Shown one piece after another: positions 23,180-36,400 of a DNA stretch of 64,000 bases. Position 1 is the stretch's first letter. Each line of letters starts with the position of its first letter. Both the position numbers and the translations under genes were made by a program. The notes beneath the pieces were generated by a model that was given only the letters and a program-made list of their open reading frames with translations, did not search any database and was not told the origin of the DNA. Source of the stretch: Syngnathus acus. Lineage: Eukaryota > Chordata > Actinopteri > Syngnathiformes > Syngnathidae. The stretch spans positions 12,711,384 to 12,775,383 of the forward strand of contig NC_051087.1 in the NCBI RefSeq assembly GCF_901709675.1. Direction: 5' to 3'.

Positions 23180-25370
23180 CACACAGAAAAACATACCACA
23201 AGATTTTCACTCAAATGTTCATGTGCTGAATAAGTGTCTACTTGCTGTAAAGAGACAAGACTGTAAAAAAATACACATTTTAACATGGGACAATTAAAAT
23301 ATTTTAATCAATAAAATTAACCAATGCTTCTCAAAACATTATCTTATATTTTTGGCACTTTGCCCATTAAACACACTATACTCAGTCACTAAATGCATAC
23401 TTATTTTGTGCTTAATGGTAATGATAAGGACATTGAATGTGGTAAAATTCAATATATGTAGTATTATACTGCCACTATATTGCCATGAAAAAGTGTTTGC
23501 TCTCTTCTAAATTTTTATTTGCATAGTTTCACACTAAATATGCAAAAAAATAAGAAATCAGGAAGGAGCAATGACTTTTTCAAACTACACACACAGTATA
23601 ACTTCTTTACAAATAAAGGTCAAGGTGTTACTAAAAATGCATTACCTCCGCATGCTGTTTTAGTTTTTTTCATGTTTAAATCTCTGATGTCTTAAAATTG
23701 CAAGGTTGCACAGGTTGTGATAAGGAGAGCACAAAATCAAAAAACATCTATTCCTGACCTTGTGATTTGAAGCAATCTAACACAAAATAGTAACAATACT
23801 AGTGGGTTAGAATATGAGGGCATATCACACATTCCTAATTACTACTCTGCAAGGCTAAGATTATTTGAATTTCCTGAAATTATTTCAAATGAAATAATTG
23901 TTGACTGCCAAGAAATGAATCAAATTAAGGGTTTCTAGTATACTATAAAGAGTAGATTCATGGAAGGCAATCAAACTCCTGAATTGCTCATAATTTGTTT
24001 TGTTTTTCATTGGAATTATTCAAGTAGAATTCCAACTTTTAAAGTAACATAATTACAAGACACAAGTCCAAAATGTTCCACTGAAATATGAAATACGTTA
24101 ACAAAAATTGAAGCAGAATGCATTTTGTATCAGAGCTTTTGTGGAACACTGAATTGTTGAATTTTACTACTTGACGTTCCACAATCAGCCACAATTTTCA
24201 AATCCTTTCAACTGTTTTGTAAGACTAAGAACACTTTTTTTAAATTGTATGCAATCCCAGAATGTTACCAATTCAACTTGTCAAGTGTAAGAGCTCATGC
24301 CTTCCTGTTCATAAATGGAACTACAGCAGTAGTTCTCGTTGCCTTGTTGTCTAACATCAGCAGTCCAGGTGGCACTTATTTCTTGAAAAGTGCACCCTGG
24401 AAAGCTTTTTAAACATTAGCATTCATAAATAGCCATCTTTGGTTCTCAATCACCTGTTTTTGTCTCACCATAGGCAACAGTGTTGTCATAGCCTCCTTTT
24501 TGTTAAAAAAATTAATTAATTAAAATAAACCCATAAGTCCTGGAACTTTCTTGATATAACAATAGTAAAGCTATAAATGTTCCACCTCAGAATCCTTTCT
24601 TTCTTTTACCCCCTGCTTTTCTACTTAATCTATTGTACTCTACTACAAAATCAACACAACTCATCCCATCACCTTCAAACTCAAGGAAATTCACTGTCAC
24701 ACTTTTGCGTAAAAGACTGACATCATCTTTTGACATAGCCCTGAGTGCCTAACTACCCAGATGAACTCATCCGTCATGTACTGTTACAACTTGTGTCATC
24801 ATAAAGTTTTCAAAGTAATACATCATCCAGAGTAAGTACAAAGGATGACATCATCGAAAAACAACATCATGACCTCAAGGTATTTTCATGGAGACAAATG
24901 TGAAATAATGAAATATTTTTTTTACTGTATTTTGTATCACGGATTTACAGTAATATTAGATGCGATACGTGTCTCAGCCTGAAGTTCGCTGACATTCGAT
25001 ACAGTAAATTTGTGATTCTTTTTAGTGCCCCCTTTTTATTTGGGCTTTTTATTGTTGTATTTTTGTTGTTCAGAATGCTGTTGTGTATTTCATGGATATT
25101 TTGTTCACTGTAAGCAATACTGCAAAACTCCTATTGTAAACAATATTTCTACTGTACGTCTTGTGGTAAAAACAACATAACAGTTTGTGCATCATGAACA
25201 AGTCATTGAAGCTCTTCTGTTATGCACGACTTAGCCACTGCGAGGCAGTTTAATATACTTGTGCAGACAAACGAAGAACTAGTCTAGATGACTCAGTGAT
25301 CTGAAGTGAGATTATTGTTTGCAGGATATAAATAAATAATATATATCTGTGAGTATTGTCTCGCTACATG
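23180..25370. other. intergenic, upstream of ribc2-like gene
   Basis: About 2.2 kb of AT-rich sequence. It must contain the ribc2-like promoter and first exon, but I could not pick out a TATA box, a convincing X-box or a 5' exon. Confidence 0.4.
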
Positions 25371-25620
25371 TCTCTTAAGGACGACTGCTTTGGCAGAATA
25401 TTTCATTTTGCACCGAAGGAGGATAGACCAATACAGGCTATTTATTTGCACCTGTTTGTCTATTTGGGGAATCCCAGCTACATTTGACATCATTGAGATG
25501 GGTAAATAGTTCACAAATTTAGCTGGAAAGTAAATTAAAAAAGTTACAATTGTTTTCCATTTCAAAATTTGGCAGACAACCTGCAATACCGCACCGGACC
25601 ACCGGTTGACAATCCCTGCC
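25371..25620 (+). mobile_element. hAT-like MITE, family C, copy 1 (left end lost)
   Basis: Ends GGACCACCGGTTGACAATCCC, the complement of the GGGTTTTCAACTGGTT start seen in other copies. The inner block TTGCACCGAAGGAGGATAG is shared with 26142-26360 and 32843-33060; a partial right half lies at 33541-33725. Confidence 0.65.
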
Positions 25621-26141
25621 TTAAAGCATAACACTGCCACATCGATTCTTAATCGTTCAGCTGTCTATGACGTTTACTATCATGCAATAGCACTGAAATA
25701 GCAGACTTCAAGGTTTTACATTTAATTTGACAGTAACCATTAACTGAGAGTGTCATTAAACAACTTGGGGCCTTTTTTGGAGGGGAGGTCACTATGCAAG
25801 ACCGCTGCTTGTGACGTAAGCAGGGGGAAGTCCACTGCTTCCCTACGCTCACATGCAGTGTTGGAGGTCACGTTACAGTAATATATTGCTTTGAGGCGGT
25901 AAATGAGTAAATGTTACTGAGTTACTGAGTCTGAGAATGAATTGTAATACCAGATGTCACCAGTAATGCTGGGTTGGTTTAAAAATCTAAATTGTACAGT
26001 ATTATATAATCTGATACATTATTTAGATTGTGAAATAATCAAATTTTAGTTTCTTCACATATTCACAAATTGTTAGATGCAATGCAAGCTATTAGCAACA
26101 AGCTTTAGGAAACCCAGAACAGGAATGCCTATTAAGTAGAT

Positions 26142-26360
26142 CTGGGGTTTTCAACTGGTTTTGTCCAAGGGACCACCATTATAACCAAGAAGCCACTTGC
26201 TTTGGCAGAAAATTATTTTATTTTGCACCGAAGGAGGATAGACCAATACAGGCTATTTAGTATTTGCATCTGTGTGTCTATTTTGGGAATCTCAGCTAGA
26301 TTTGACATAATTTGGAAAGGTAAATGATTCACAAAATCAGCTGGAAAATAAATCAAGTCT
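26142..26360 (+). mobile_element. hAT-like MITE, family C, copy 2
   Basis: Starts with GGGGTTTTCAACTGG and GGGACCACC, followed by the shared inner block. It is cut on the right by a tRNA-like insertion beginning near 26363. Confidence 0.6.
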
Positions 26361-26362
26361 AA

Positions 26363-26490
26363 ATTGACTTGAAGATTGAACCCACTACCTTCAAGGTTGA
26401 AGTCTATCACTCTATAAATGAAACACGCCACTTGAAGCTTTGCTTGGAGAGAGGGGCACCTAATCAAATTTCTACATTTGGTGAGTACCC
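26363..26490 (-). repeat. tRNA-derived SINE fragment
   Basis: On the minus strand it reads AGAGTGATAGACTTCAACC, then GGTAGTGGGTTCAATCTTC, resembling A and B boxes of a tRNA-derived SINE. The same piece occurs at 33060-33140 after the third copy of MITE family C, so SINE and MITE travelled or duplicated together. Confidence 0.5.
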
Positions 26491-26814
26491 CAAAAAGTAA
26501 ATTGATGCTGCCATGAATGGCGCTTTCAATGACCACTCACACAGTCGGAAAACTCATTAACCCCTGTTATTGTATCATATTGTCTTTGCGCAAGATATTG
26601 AACTTTATCTGGTAGCGCCGTTCGTGGTGAATTTTTAGCTTGACTTTTTCTGTCTTCTCAGGGGTATTTTTAATAAGTGTAGAAAATCTGAACCTCCCTA
26701 AGCAAGGTTTGGAGGTCAAGAATAAAGTGACATTTATTTTTTATTCTAAAGGTTTGAAAAAGCAAAACTAGAACTATTGTTTTGGTTTTCTGTATTTTTT
26801 ACATGGAAAAATAG

Positions 26815-27073
26815 GGCAAAAAGTGGGACTTTTTGGATAGTCCAGCACGCATTAATCGCTTTTACATTGATTCCTATGAAAAACGTTGCTTCTACTTACA
26901 GACGTTTCTACTTACAAATCCTTACAAAAAAGTGTGACTTTTTGGACAGTCCGGCATACATTTGCTTTTACGTTGATTCCTATGGAAAACGTTGCTTCTA
27001 CTTACAAACAATTCTACTTACAAACCCGCCCGCAGAGCCAATTAAGTTTGTATGTAGAGGTACCACTGTACAA
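26815..27073 (+). mobile_element. DNA-transposon end with ~110-bp tandem duplication
   Basis: A unit with GTGNGACTTTTTGGA, TTGATTCCTATG and AACGTTGCTTCTACTTACA occurs twice (about 26817-26925 and 26929-27025). It ends in GTATGTAGAGGTACCACTGTA, a terminus like known MITEs starting ACAGTGGTACCTC. The opposite end was not found. Confidence 0.55.
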
Positions 27074-27572
27074 GGTACACGTGCATATACTACATATAGG
27101 TAGATCATTCTGATTTGATCATTTTATCAAAAGCTCACATGCTGAAAAAGTACTTGTCATCCACTATCAAGTGGCACGTAACTGTGCGAAACATTTCACA
27201 GCACGTGAATGGAAATGACATTTCTCAATCACGGTGTTCTTTCCCTCATGCCTGTGCATGGAACAAAACTAATAATTAACAAAAACTACAGGAGACCCCA
27301 TTCCTAGCAGACGACACACAGCAAACACCGGTACATTATAGAATACATAAAAAAGATTTAGATCTTGAAAGCTAATTATTCTGGAACGTCACAATTTAGT
27401 GTTCCGTCTGGGGAAAGTGAAATGCATGATGTCACGTTTCAACTCCATGAAAAATGGAGGAAGGAGAGAGATTAGCATTTTCAAGATGGAAATCCGTGCT
27501 ATTAACATGGGAGAGAAAACATTTAATTGACAACTAAAAAAATTCCTCAAAAGTAATAAATCCAATCCAATG

Positions 27573-27667
27573 CAATGCGATACGATACGATACGATACGA
27601 TACGATGCGATACAATTCAATACGATACGATACGATACATTATGATACGATACGATACGATACAACA
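27573..27667. repeat. (GATAC)n pentanucleotide microsatellite
   Basis: About 95 bases of imperfect GATAC units with GATGC and AATTC variants. Confidence 0.9.
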
Positions 27668-28092
27668 CAACAATATTATATAGTATTTACATCATACTGC
27701 AGTGTCTATTTATGTATCGTTGACACATGCTATCATTCTGCTCAGTCACATTACCGGATTTTTCATTCTGTACACGTATATTTGACTTTTTTTAATGTGT
27801 CCTATGATGCTGTATCAGTTGTTTTTTTGCAAACTAATGTTCTCTTAAAGTTTAACCGGCATCATCGGTTGTCACTGCTTTGTCACTTTTGTGTTGTACA
27901 AAAGTTTTCTGCAGCTTGTTTTCACAATGTTATACAGACAGTTTTACATTAACCGAAAATCAGACACTAGTGCGTCATTGCATAATAAGCTTCAGTGATC
28001 CTTAGCCCCTTTGACGACAAATAGTTTCTGTTGCAGTCGATTTCCCCCTGAGGGAATATTCAGTGGCAACTTTTGATGCAACAAAAAAAACT

Positions 28093-28154
28093 TTAAGAAA
28101 AATGACATTTTCTAATAAAGTAATTCCTTCATTAGAAAATGTCGTTTTTCTTAG
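28093..28154. repeat. 24-bp-arm AT-rich inverted repeat (hairpin)
   Basis: Arms 28093-28116 and 28131-28154 pair at 22 of 24 positions around a 14-base loop. A shorter palindrome (TATCAATATTGATA) follows near 28176. It could be a miniature transposon relic or a transcribed hairpin; nothing shows expression. Confidence 0.6.
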
Positions 28155-28616
28155 GTACAATAAATATTGCAACAATATCAATATTGATATAGTCAACAAC
28201 TATATCACATATCACGTTTCATGCAGAAAATTTAGTAAGCTCAATGCTTAGCTAATTCATGTTCGATACCATTTTTTTTCCAGACTGATACAAATACAAT
28301 ACTCAGTACTTAACTAGTCACCAATCCCAAGCACCGTATACCACTAGTACTTTTGTTACATCAAGTTTCCCCCAAAAACAATGACATAATTTTCTAAAAA
28401 TACCTATATCCCAAAATCGCCATTTACCTTAAAATTGTATGAAAATGAATGGCAATATAATTTCTCATTTTTAGTTTCTTATCATAAAACTGCCACAATA
28501 GGGTATCAGCCAATGTCGTGAGTACCGATAATTGGTATTGGTACTCGCTCATTCCTAGTAATTACCTAGATAATGGTTTAACTGTGGGTGACGATGCACA
28601 TTTAAGTTTGTGTCTG

Positions 28617-29905
28617 ACTGGTGAAATTCAGATAATAAACTGCACCATGCTGGAGCCTGCCAGCAGCTGACATCATGGGTCCTGGACTTCCTCACAAACA
28701 GACGGCAGTTTGTGAGGACAGGAGGCCGTGTGTCTGACACGGTGGTCTGCAGCACAGGAGCTCCACAGGGGACCGTCCTGGCCCCCCTCCTCTTCACCAT
28801 CTACACAGCTGACTTCACCCACCACACATCAACCTGCCACCTCCAGAAGTTCTCGGACGACTCCGCCATCGTCGGTCTCATTAACAACGGAGACGAGACG
28901 GAGTACCGAGAACTGAATCACAGATTCGTGGACTGGTGCCGGCGGAACCGCCTCCAGATTAACTCTGGGAAAACAAAGGAGCTGGTGGTGGACTTCCGCC
29001 GGCGCAAAGTCTCCCCCTCGCCGGTGAACATCCAGGGAACGGACATAGAGATTGTGGACTCTTACAAGTTCCTGGGTGTTCACCTGAACAATAAACTGGA
29101 CTGGACTGTTAACACTCAGGCCCTATACAAGAAGGGCCAAAGCAGACTCCACCTGCTGCGCAGACTGAGGTCCTTCGGAGTGAGGGACGGCCTCCTGAGG
29201 ACCTTCTATGACTCTGTGGTGGCGTCCGCCATTTTTTATGGGGTGGTCTGCTGGAGCAGCGGCATCACTGCAGCGGAGAGGAAGAGGCTGGACAAGGTGG
29301 TGAAGAAAGCCGGCGCTGTCCTGGGCTGCAGTCTGGACCGGGTGGAGGTGGTGGGGGAGAGGAGGATGGTGGCTAAGCGTTCCTCCATCATGGACAATGT
29401 CTTCCACCCCCTTCATGAGACTGTCAGAGCCCTGGAGAGCTCCATCAGTGACCGGCTTCGTCACCCACGATGCACCACCGAGAGGCATCGCAGGTCCTTC
29501 CTCCCTGCTGCCATCAGACTGTACAACCAGGCCGATCACCGTAGCTAACGGACAAAATAACATGCAATAACGTGCAATAACCATATGTGCAATCACACTA
29601 TGTGCAATATCTGTCTACCTCACACTCTTTTACCTGCTTTCTTTGCACTGTTTTTTATTTAATTTTTTTTTCTTCACTTGCACTATTTTTTTTATCTAAT
29701 ATTTTTTTTATCTCCACTGCATATTGTGTATTGTGTATTTTGTATACACTGTCCATATTTTTTTAATTATATATACCTTCTACTTCTTTAAAATCTTTAC
29801 CCCCTTCCCCGCATGCGTGTGTGTGTGTATATGTTAAGTGTACTGCTGCTAACATAGGAGTTTCCCCATTGAGGGAATAACAAAGGATTATCTTATCTAA
29901 TAATT
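28617..29905 (+). mobile_element. 5'-truncated LINE (Rex1/CR1-L2 type) with RT C-terminal half
   Basis: The open frame (about 28650-29548) begins inside reverse transcriptase: GAPQGTVLAPLLF (motif B), FSDDSAIVG (motif C, with Ser where Ala is usual), then the thumb and C-terminal region ending in a SFLPAAIRLYN block. The frame is intact from motif B to its stop, so it is a fairly young but 5'-truncated copy. It is followed by an AT-rich 3' UTR ending TGAGGGAATAACAAAGGATT and TATCTTATCT. GC-rich codon use sets it apart from the AT-rich surroundings. The clade call is from motif style. Confidence 0.85.
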
Positions 29906-30474
29906 CCATAAGAACAACATTCCATATCTTTGCAACATATCGATATTTTTGCTCTACTATATTTGTACTGCCCATCCACTGAGCTCTCGCAACAATGCAG
30001 TCCCTCTTGAAATCTGCTATCCTCAATTGATTACACTGATTTTATTAGAATTAGTCAAAAGTCTCAAAGAAAATGTATGTTGGTCGGCGTTCCATGACAT
30101 CTGCAGCTGATAGATTTGCTCAATGAGTCAAGGTCATCCAATTGTTGGATACTACAATAATGTTATCATGCCCAAGTTCATATGTCATTCTGTTATCACA
30201 ATAGTCAGACGTGTTGAAGTGTATATTATTGGAGAACGATAGAGCCCGCGGTTGCCTTCCTGGACAGGATGCGTTTTGTGCGTGATGGGCCGGGCCATGA
30301 ATGCACCATCCACGTGCATTAAACACCGACTCCTACAGGGGGCGGGAGGAGGGAATATTGCCGCGACGCTCCAAGTGAAGTATCATTTCCTCCTGACACC
30401 TCTACCGAGAGCCGCTTCCACGCAGGACGCTTCAAATTAACCTTAATAAGAGCTCGCTGCCACTTTCCGTCAAC
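29906..30474 (+). promoter_or_regulatory. presumed promoter/5' flank of first MATE gene
   Basis: Lies between the LINE and the start codon at 30475. GC content rises from about 30240 (GAGCCCGCGG and GGGGGCGGGAGGAGG) as at a promoter. No TATA box is evident, unlike the paralogue downstream. Confidence 0.4.
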
Positions 30475-33400
30475 ATGGACATCAACTTGAAGACGATGCA
30501 GAATTCCAAGGGGGTTTATTCAGTGAACGAAGCGGCTTCCAAGGACTCCTGTCTGAGACGCATTGGCAGATGCATTCCGCTCAATTACCGCACTGAACTC
30601 ATTCAGCTCCTCAAACTCGCGGGACCAGTGGTAAGATGACCATAAACGCAGCACCAGGTTTCCTTCCATAGGCGTAGTTAATGTACTGTATTTTTCTTTC
30701 TTTACAGTGTATTTCTGTGTTTCTTCCAGTCTTTTTAGTTATTATATTATTTATGTTATTATTTTAAGATTTATTTCGAAGATGCAAAAGAGTACAGGAT
30801 AATTCAGTAACTTATGGGAAAAAACAACAAAATTCAACTTATCTAATACAAAAATAAAGACAGAGAAAAATGGTTCGAAATAATGAATACAAGATGGGTA
30901 ATAAAGGTAACCACTAATAAACCAGTTTATACATACAGATTACTTACATGTCCAAAAGGATCTATCTCGACCCCCATATATTTTGTAGTTACTAGTATAT
31001 CAGTATTTTGGAATATTCATACCTATCTATACAAAATACATTATATTTTAATTTGCCATAACCTTCTCTCACAATACCGTATTTAAACACCAATATATTA
31101 TTTAATTTTAACGTTTCACTGGCTTATCAATATAATAGTTCCTACATTCATTCTAAAAGCAATACACTACACCTTAAACCCATATTTTCATAGAAAGTGA
31201 ACGATTCATAAAATATTTGCAATAATCAAAGCCTCAAAATTTTAAATATTGTACAGTCAGCTAATTCCAAACCCTGTTTTATCGGGCCCCTCTTGAGAGG
31301 GGAACAAATAAATAACAACAAAAGGGACAAAGAGGGATGTATCTTTATCATACAGTGAACCAAAAATATTAATACAAAACAGAAGACAGGTTTAAATTGA
31401 TTTTATTTTAATATTTAATTCATTGTGCTTGCCTGGAAGTTTGGTATCAAACATTTAACATGTGTTATCTTGTTAATTGTCATATTCAGTCGATGCCATG
31501 ATCAACCATATTAAAATGGGTGCCAGAAAGGTTCCAGGACCTGTTTCTCAAATGACATATTTTAAATGCGCACTACAAATTTATTTGGTACTTTGACTTG
31601 TGCCCCAAATTTTTTCAAGTTTTTCAAGTTCCAGGTTGATTTTTTTGCTTTGAACTGCAAACCAAAATTTGAGGGACACGAGATCATCAAATCTGCCACT
31701 GCTTGAGTAAAGTGAAACGCTATTCAAGTAGTCTAATATATTTGCTAAAACAGCCACAGTTGCTAATTCAACTTGCTAAATACCAAAGACTATAAAATGG
31801 GACCCATGCCTCCCTGCTTGGCAATCAGCATTAAGGGTTGGAATTGGGGGTTAGATCACCAAATGATTCCCAAGCGCGGCACCGCTGCTGCTCACTGCTC
31901 CCCTCTCCCCCAGGGATGGATCAAAATCACATGGGGGATGGGTTAAATGCAGAGGACAAATTTCACCACACCCAGATGTGTGTGTGACGATCATTGGGAC
32001 TTTAACTTTAACTTTAAAAGAAGCACATGAATGGAGTAATGACAACATCTTGAGTAATGTCTTCATTTTCTAAAAAAAAAAAAAGACAAAAGCATGTTTT
32101 ATCTGATCAATCGATGTAAGTAATCGCTAGATAACTAGAATACAAAACTAATCGATAGCTGCACCCCCAGATTCATATAAAGTCTGCCATGCTTGGTATT
32201 TCAGATTTCTATTTAAAATTGATGTATTTAATCCAGAAGACCAATTTGCCAAGCACAAATCAATGTCGTTAGAGTGTGGGGGGAAAATGGGCAACCATTA
32301 CTTTAAAAATACAGTGAAACAAGTGACAATATTTATTGTATTCGTTTTTCTCCTCCAGATCATTTCCCAGATGATGATCTTCATGATCAGCGTCGTCAGC
32401 ATGGTGTTCTGTGGTCATTTGGGAAAAGTACCACTTGCAGCTGTATCATTATCAATTGCAGTAAGTCATTTTTTCACAATTATCTGTGATTAATACATAC
32501 AGGTTATGTCCACAAATCCACCAACATTTTGGTAGTTTTCTGTCATTCAGGCGAGGAAAAGCATTCATTCACTGGCTTTCAGGTACATCTCAAAGTTGCT
32601 CCACTATCTAAAAGTTGGTCTACTATATAACATAAAATACCACACGGTTGATCAGAAGTGGATTAATATCATGTGAAGAGCTCCTTCAGAGTAAGCCAGG
32701 GCCAAAATAACAAACACATCTAGCTTTCACAAATTCATCCATCCAGCCATCTATTTTCCGTACCGCTCGTCCCAACAAGGGTCGAGGGCGTGCTGGAGCC
32801 TATCCCAACAGTCTTCACAAATTCAATTAACCAAAAAACTACACCAGGGGTTTTCAACTGGTTATGTCCAAGGGACCACCAATATAACCAAGAAGCAACT
32901 TGGGGACCACTGCTTTGGCAGAATGTTATTTCATTTTGCACCGAAAGAGGATAGACCTACACAGGCTATATATTTACATCTGTATGTTTATTTTGGGAAT
33001 CTCAGCTACATTTGACGTAGTTTGAATGGGTAAATGATTCAGAAAATTAGCTTGAAAAAAATTCAAGTCTAAATCGACTTGACGATTGAACCCACCACCT
33101 TCTTGGTTGAAGTCTATCACTCTATAACCCCGACCCTTGTAACTTGGGGAGGGAGAAACCTGTTCAAATATGCTACACTTGGTGAATACCCAAGAAGAGA
33201 GAAAGTAAATTGATGCTGCCATGAATGACGCTGCCAAGCCCTATTGAGAGCAAAATATGCCTTGCTCAAGGACACTTTGACATGATCACCGGGCTTGAGG
33301 ATAGAACCCAGCACCGACAGGTTTGGAGACTTTCACTCTACGACTGAGCCACGTGATAAATAGCCAGTCAGGAATCACCATTGGGTGAAAAAAGTTGATG

Positions 33401-36400
33401 GCTAGGAATTTGAAAATGTACCCATGTATAATGCGCACCCCGGATTTTAGGACAATAAATTAGTTAAATTTTGCGCATTATACATGGGAAAAAACGGTAT
33501 TCTAATAGCGCTTCTATTAGAGTTAGGACACCCCTGTAACTTTGCTTGGGGAGGGGGCAACCTGTTCAAAGTCAGTTGATGGATCACAAAACTATCTGGA
33601 AAATAATGCATCAATTTCATTTAAAAAAAATTTACAATTATTTTCCATTTCCAATTTTGCGGACCACCTGCAATATCGCCGCGAACCACTAGAGGGCCAC
33701 GAACCACCGATTGACAATCCCTGATTCAAGATTCAAGATTCAAGAGTTTTTTATTCGCCATGTTTGAGCGTGCCAAACAAGGAATTTGACTTCGGTAAAA
33801 CACACCCTCTGTTCAACATTTAGGTGACTAACAACACTCAGGACATGTGAAAAATGGCAAAAACAGTGTAGACAAATTCAAAAAAGGTGTGAAGAGCAGG
33901 ATGTTATTGCACAGTAATGACTCTGAGACTCTAAGAGTGGTGTGAGTTCATCAGAGCAACAGCCTGGGGGAAGAAGCTGTCTCTGTGCTCTGCTGGTTTT
34001 GGCGTACCGAGCTCTATAACGCCGTCCGGAGGGGAGTAGTTCAAACAGACTGCAACCTGGGTGAGAAGGGTCTGTAGAGATGTTCGTTGCACGTTTCCTG
34101 GTCCTGGACAGGTACAAGTCTTGGATAGATGGGAGGTTGATTCCAATGATCTTTTCTGCAGTCCTGATTGTCCGTTGCAGTCTGTGCTTGTCTGTTTGGA
34201 GGCTGATCCAAACCAGACAGTGATGGAGGTGCAGAGGACAGACTGGATGATGGCAGTGTAGAAGGTCTTCAGAAGCTCTCGCGGCAGGTTGAACTTCTTG
34301 AGCTGTCTCAGGAAGTACACTATTCAAGGGCAAGACAATAACTAGAAACTCAAGGTGACGGTGACAAGGAGGGACATGTCAAAGAGGCCAGTCTTGACAC
34401 TGACAGCAGCATAATTTGAAGCTCGCCATTCAGCAGAGCCCACAACAATCATTCTTCTTCCAGCAGCCAATGTGCAGGGTTGTTACAGCAAAGCAATTGT
34501 CCAATGATGTGCAGAGATCAATTACGGGCACATAAAACACATATACACACACAAACAAGGAGATGAGGTCTCACTCCAGTTTCCAACCAAGAGCGTCACT
34601 CCTCCTTCGGGTGAGGGGATGGGTCCCAACAGTTATTTTTTATGGAAGCCCAAAAAACACAAAACACAAAAAAAACAAAAACAAATGAACAGAAAAAAAA
34701 ACAAAAATTAAATGTTGAAAAAATAATCTACAAATTTGTAAGCCTGTGTTGCCAAACTGATTACCGTTTTTTTCCGTGTATAATACGCCCCCATGTATAA
34801 TACGCACCCTAACAATGGCATGTTGATGCTGGAAAAAAGCCTGTACCCATGTATAATACGCACCCAATTTTTTTTTTTTTTTCTTTTTTTTTTTTTAAGT
34901 CCCAATGATCGTCACACACGCAGGGAGGCAATGGGTCCCATTTTTATAGTCTTTGGTATGGTCTTAACTAGGCTGGATGTATTTTTTTTGTTGGCGTTGA
35001 TTTCTCCGACTGCCCGTAAAGGCACCACCGCGATCAGATGAAAAGAGAGGAAAGTGACGTGCGGACATGTGAAAAAGGCGGCTCTGTATGGGAGAGACGT
35101 TGAAGAGGAATAATAACACCCTTGGAAACCAAAACTTGCCCCTCGTCGTGACTCGGAGCCGCAACAAATGTTTCGGATTTGTGTAGGGTACATTGTGACA
35201 GCAAACGAGCAGGTGATCGAGCAAGCGTCTGATACGAGAGCATTGCGTTCGTATGGAGCGTGTTTGAAGTGAACAGCAGAGACGAAAGGAACAAGGCAAA
35301 GTGTTGTGAAATAAAATATTACCTGTAATACGCATTTTGTTATTTGCTGATTGTATTAAACTATCACATTCATTGTCAGTCAAGAAGAGAAGAGGACTAT
35401 TATCCCTTCTTTGACGAAATGACCAGAGCACAGTACAAACACACTATTGTTCTTTCGGTATTTATTCAACCCACATTCTTTCACAACATGACAAGAAGAG
35501 AACAATACATAAATCAATACTCGTACCAGTACCATGATTTTCTTAAAAAAAATAAAAAAATAAAAATTAAAAAAAATTTTTTTTAAAAAAATTTAAAAAA
35601 AATTGTACCCATGTATAATGCGCACCCCAGATTTTAGGACAATAAATTAGTTAAATTTTGCGTATTATACACGGAAAAAAACGGTATGTAGGGGTCCACC
35701 ATAATAGAGGAAAGGTTACAAGATATAGAGGAAAATAGTTAATAATCCCCCCCCCCATATTTATTATTATTATTTTTGTTTAATCAATCAAGGGGTCTGT
35801 GCGGCCACCAGTTGCTGATCCCTAGCATACTGCATACTGTAAAATGGAGACTTCGGTCAACTACTTAACCAAAATTTTAAAAAAATGGAGGAAAGGAAAA
35901 AGGAAAGGTGGAAAAAAAGGAAGAAAGGATACATTAGTATTTTTTGTCATGCTAAGATCATTCTAAACAATCAGACAAGCGATTCCATGATCATTCTGAG
36001 AAGTGGACCAAGTTAAATGGGAAAATTGATTTCTGTATTTGCACAATCATACAGATCCTCAGCATATTTTTTATGGCATGGACAACTCTTATCCTCTGTT
36101 ACGTATGTATCAACTGAATGTCAAAATGACTGTTGTGAAAAGGGTCACGGTAAACATTTTACTGTGTTTTACTGTAAAATAACATATTATTGACAATGCT
36201 TCTTTAATTGCAGGTGGTTAATGTGACCGGTTTATCCATTGGAACCGGGCTATCCTTAACTTGTGATACCCTCATATCTCAGGTAGTGTCCTCAACTTCT
36301 TGCACTTCTACCTTATTTATATTAGTGATATTGAAACACAAACCACTCTGACTGGGCTCTCAGATTGTATGGGTTCCAACTAAAACAGTTAAACAATAAT

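Noticed and set aside
27573-27667. GATAC array as a CRISPR-like or satellite array
   Set aside because: Units are five bases with no spacers: an ordinary eukaryotic microsatellite.
27575-27952. 125-codon frame beginning with RYDTI repeats
   Set aside because: Its start is the GATAC microsatellite, and the rest has no family resemblance or splice context.
26160-33140. tRNA-like segments as functional tRNA genes
   Set aside because: Only A/B-box-like stretches inside SINE fragments; no cloverleaf or anticodon stem can be folded.
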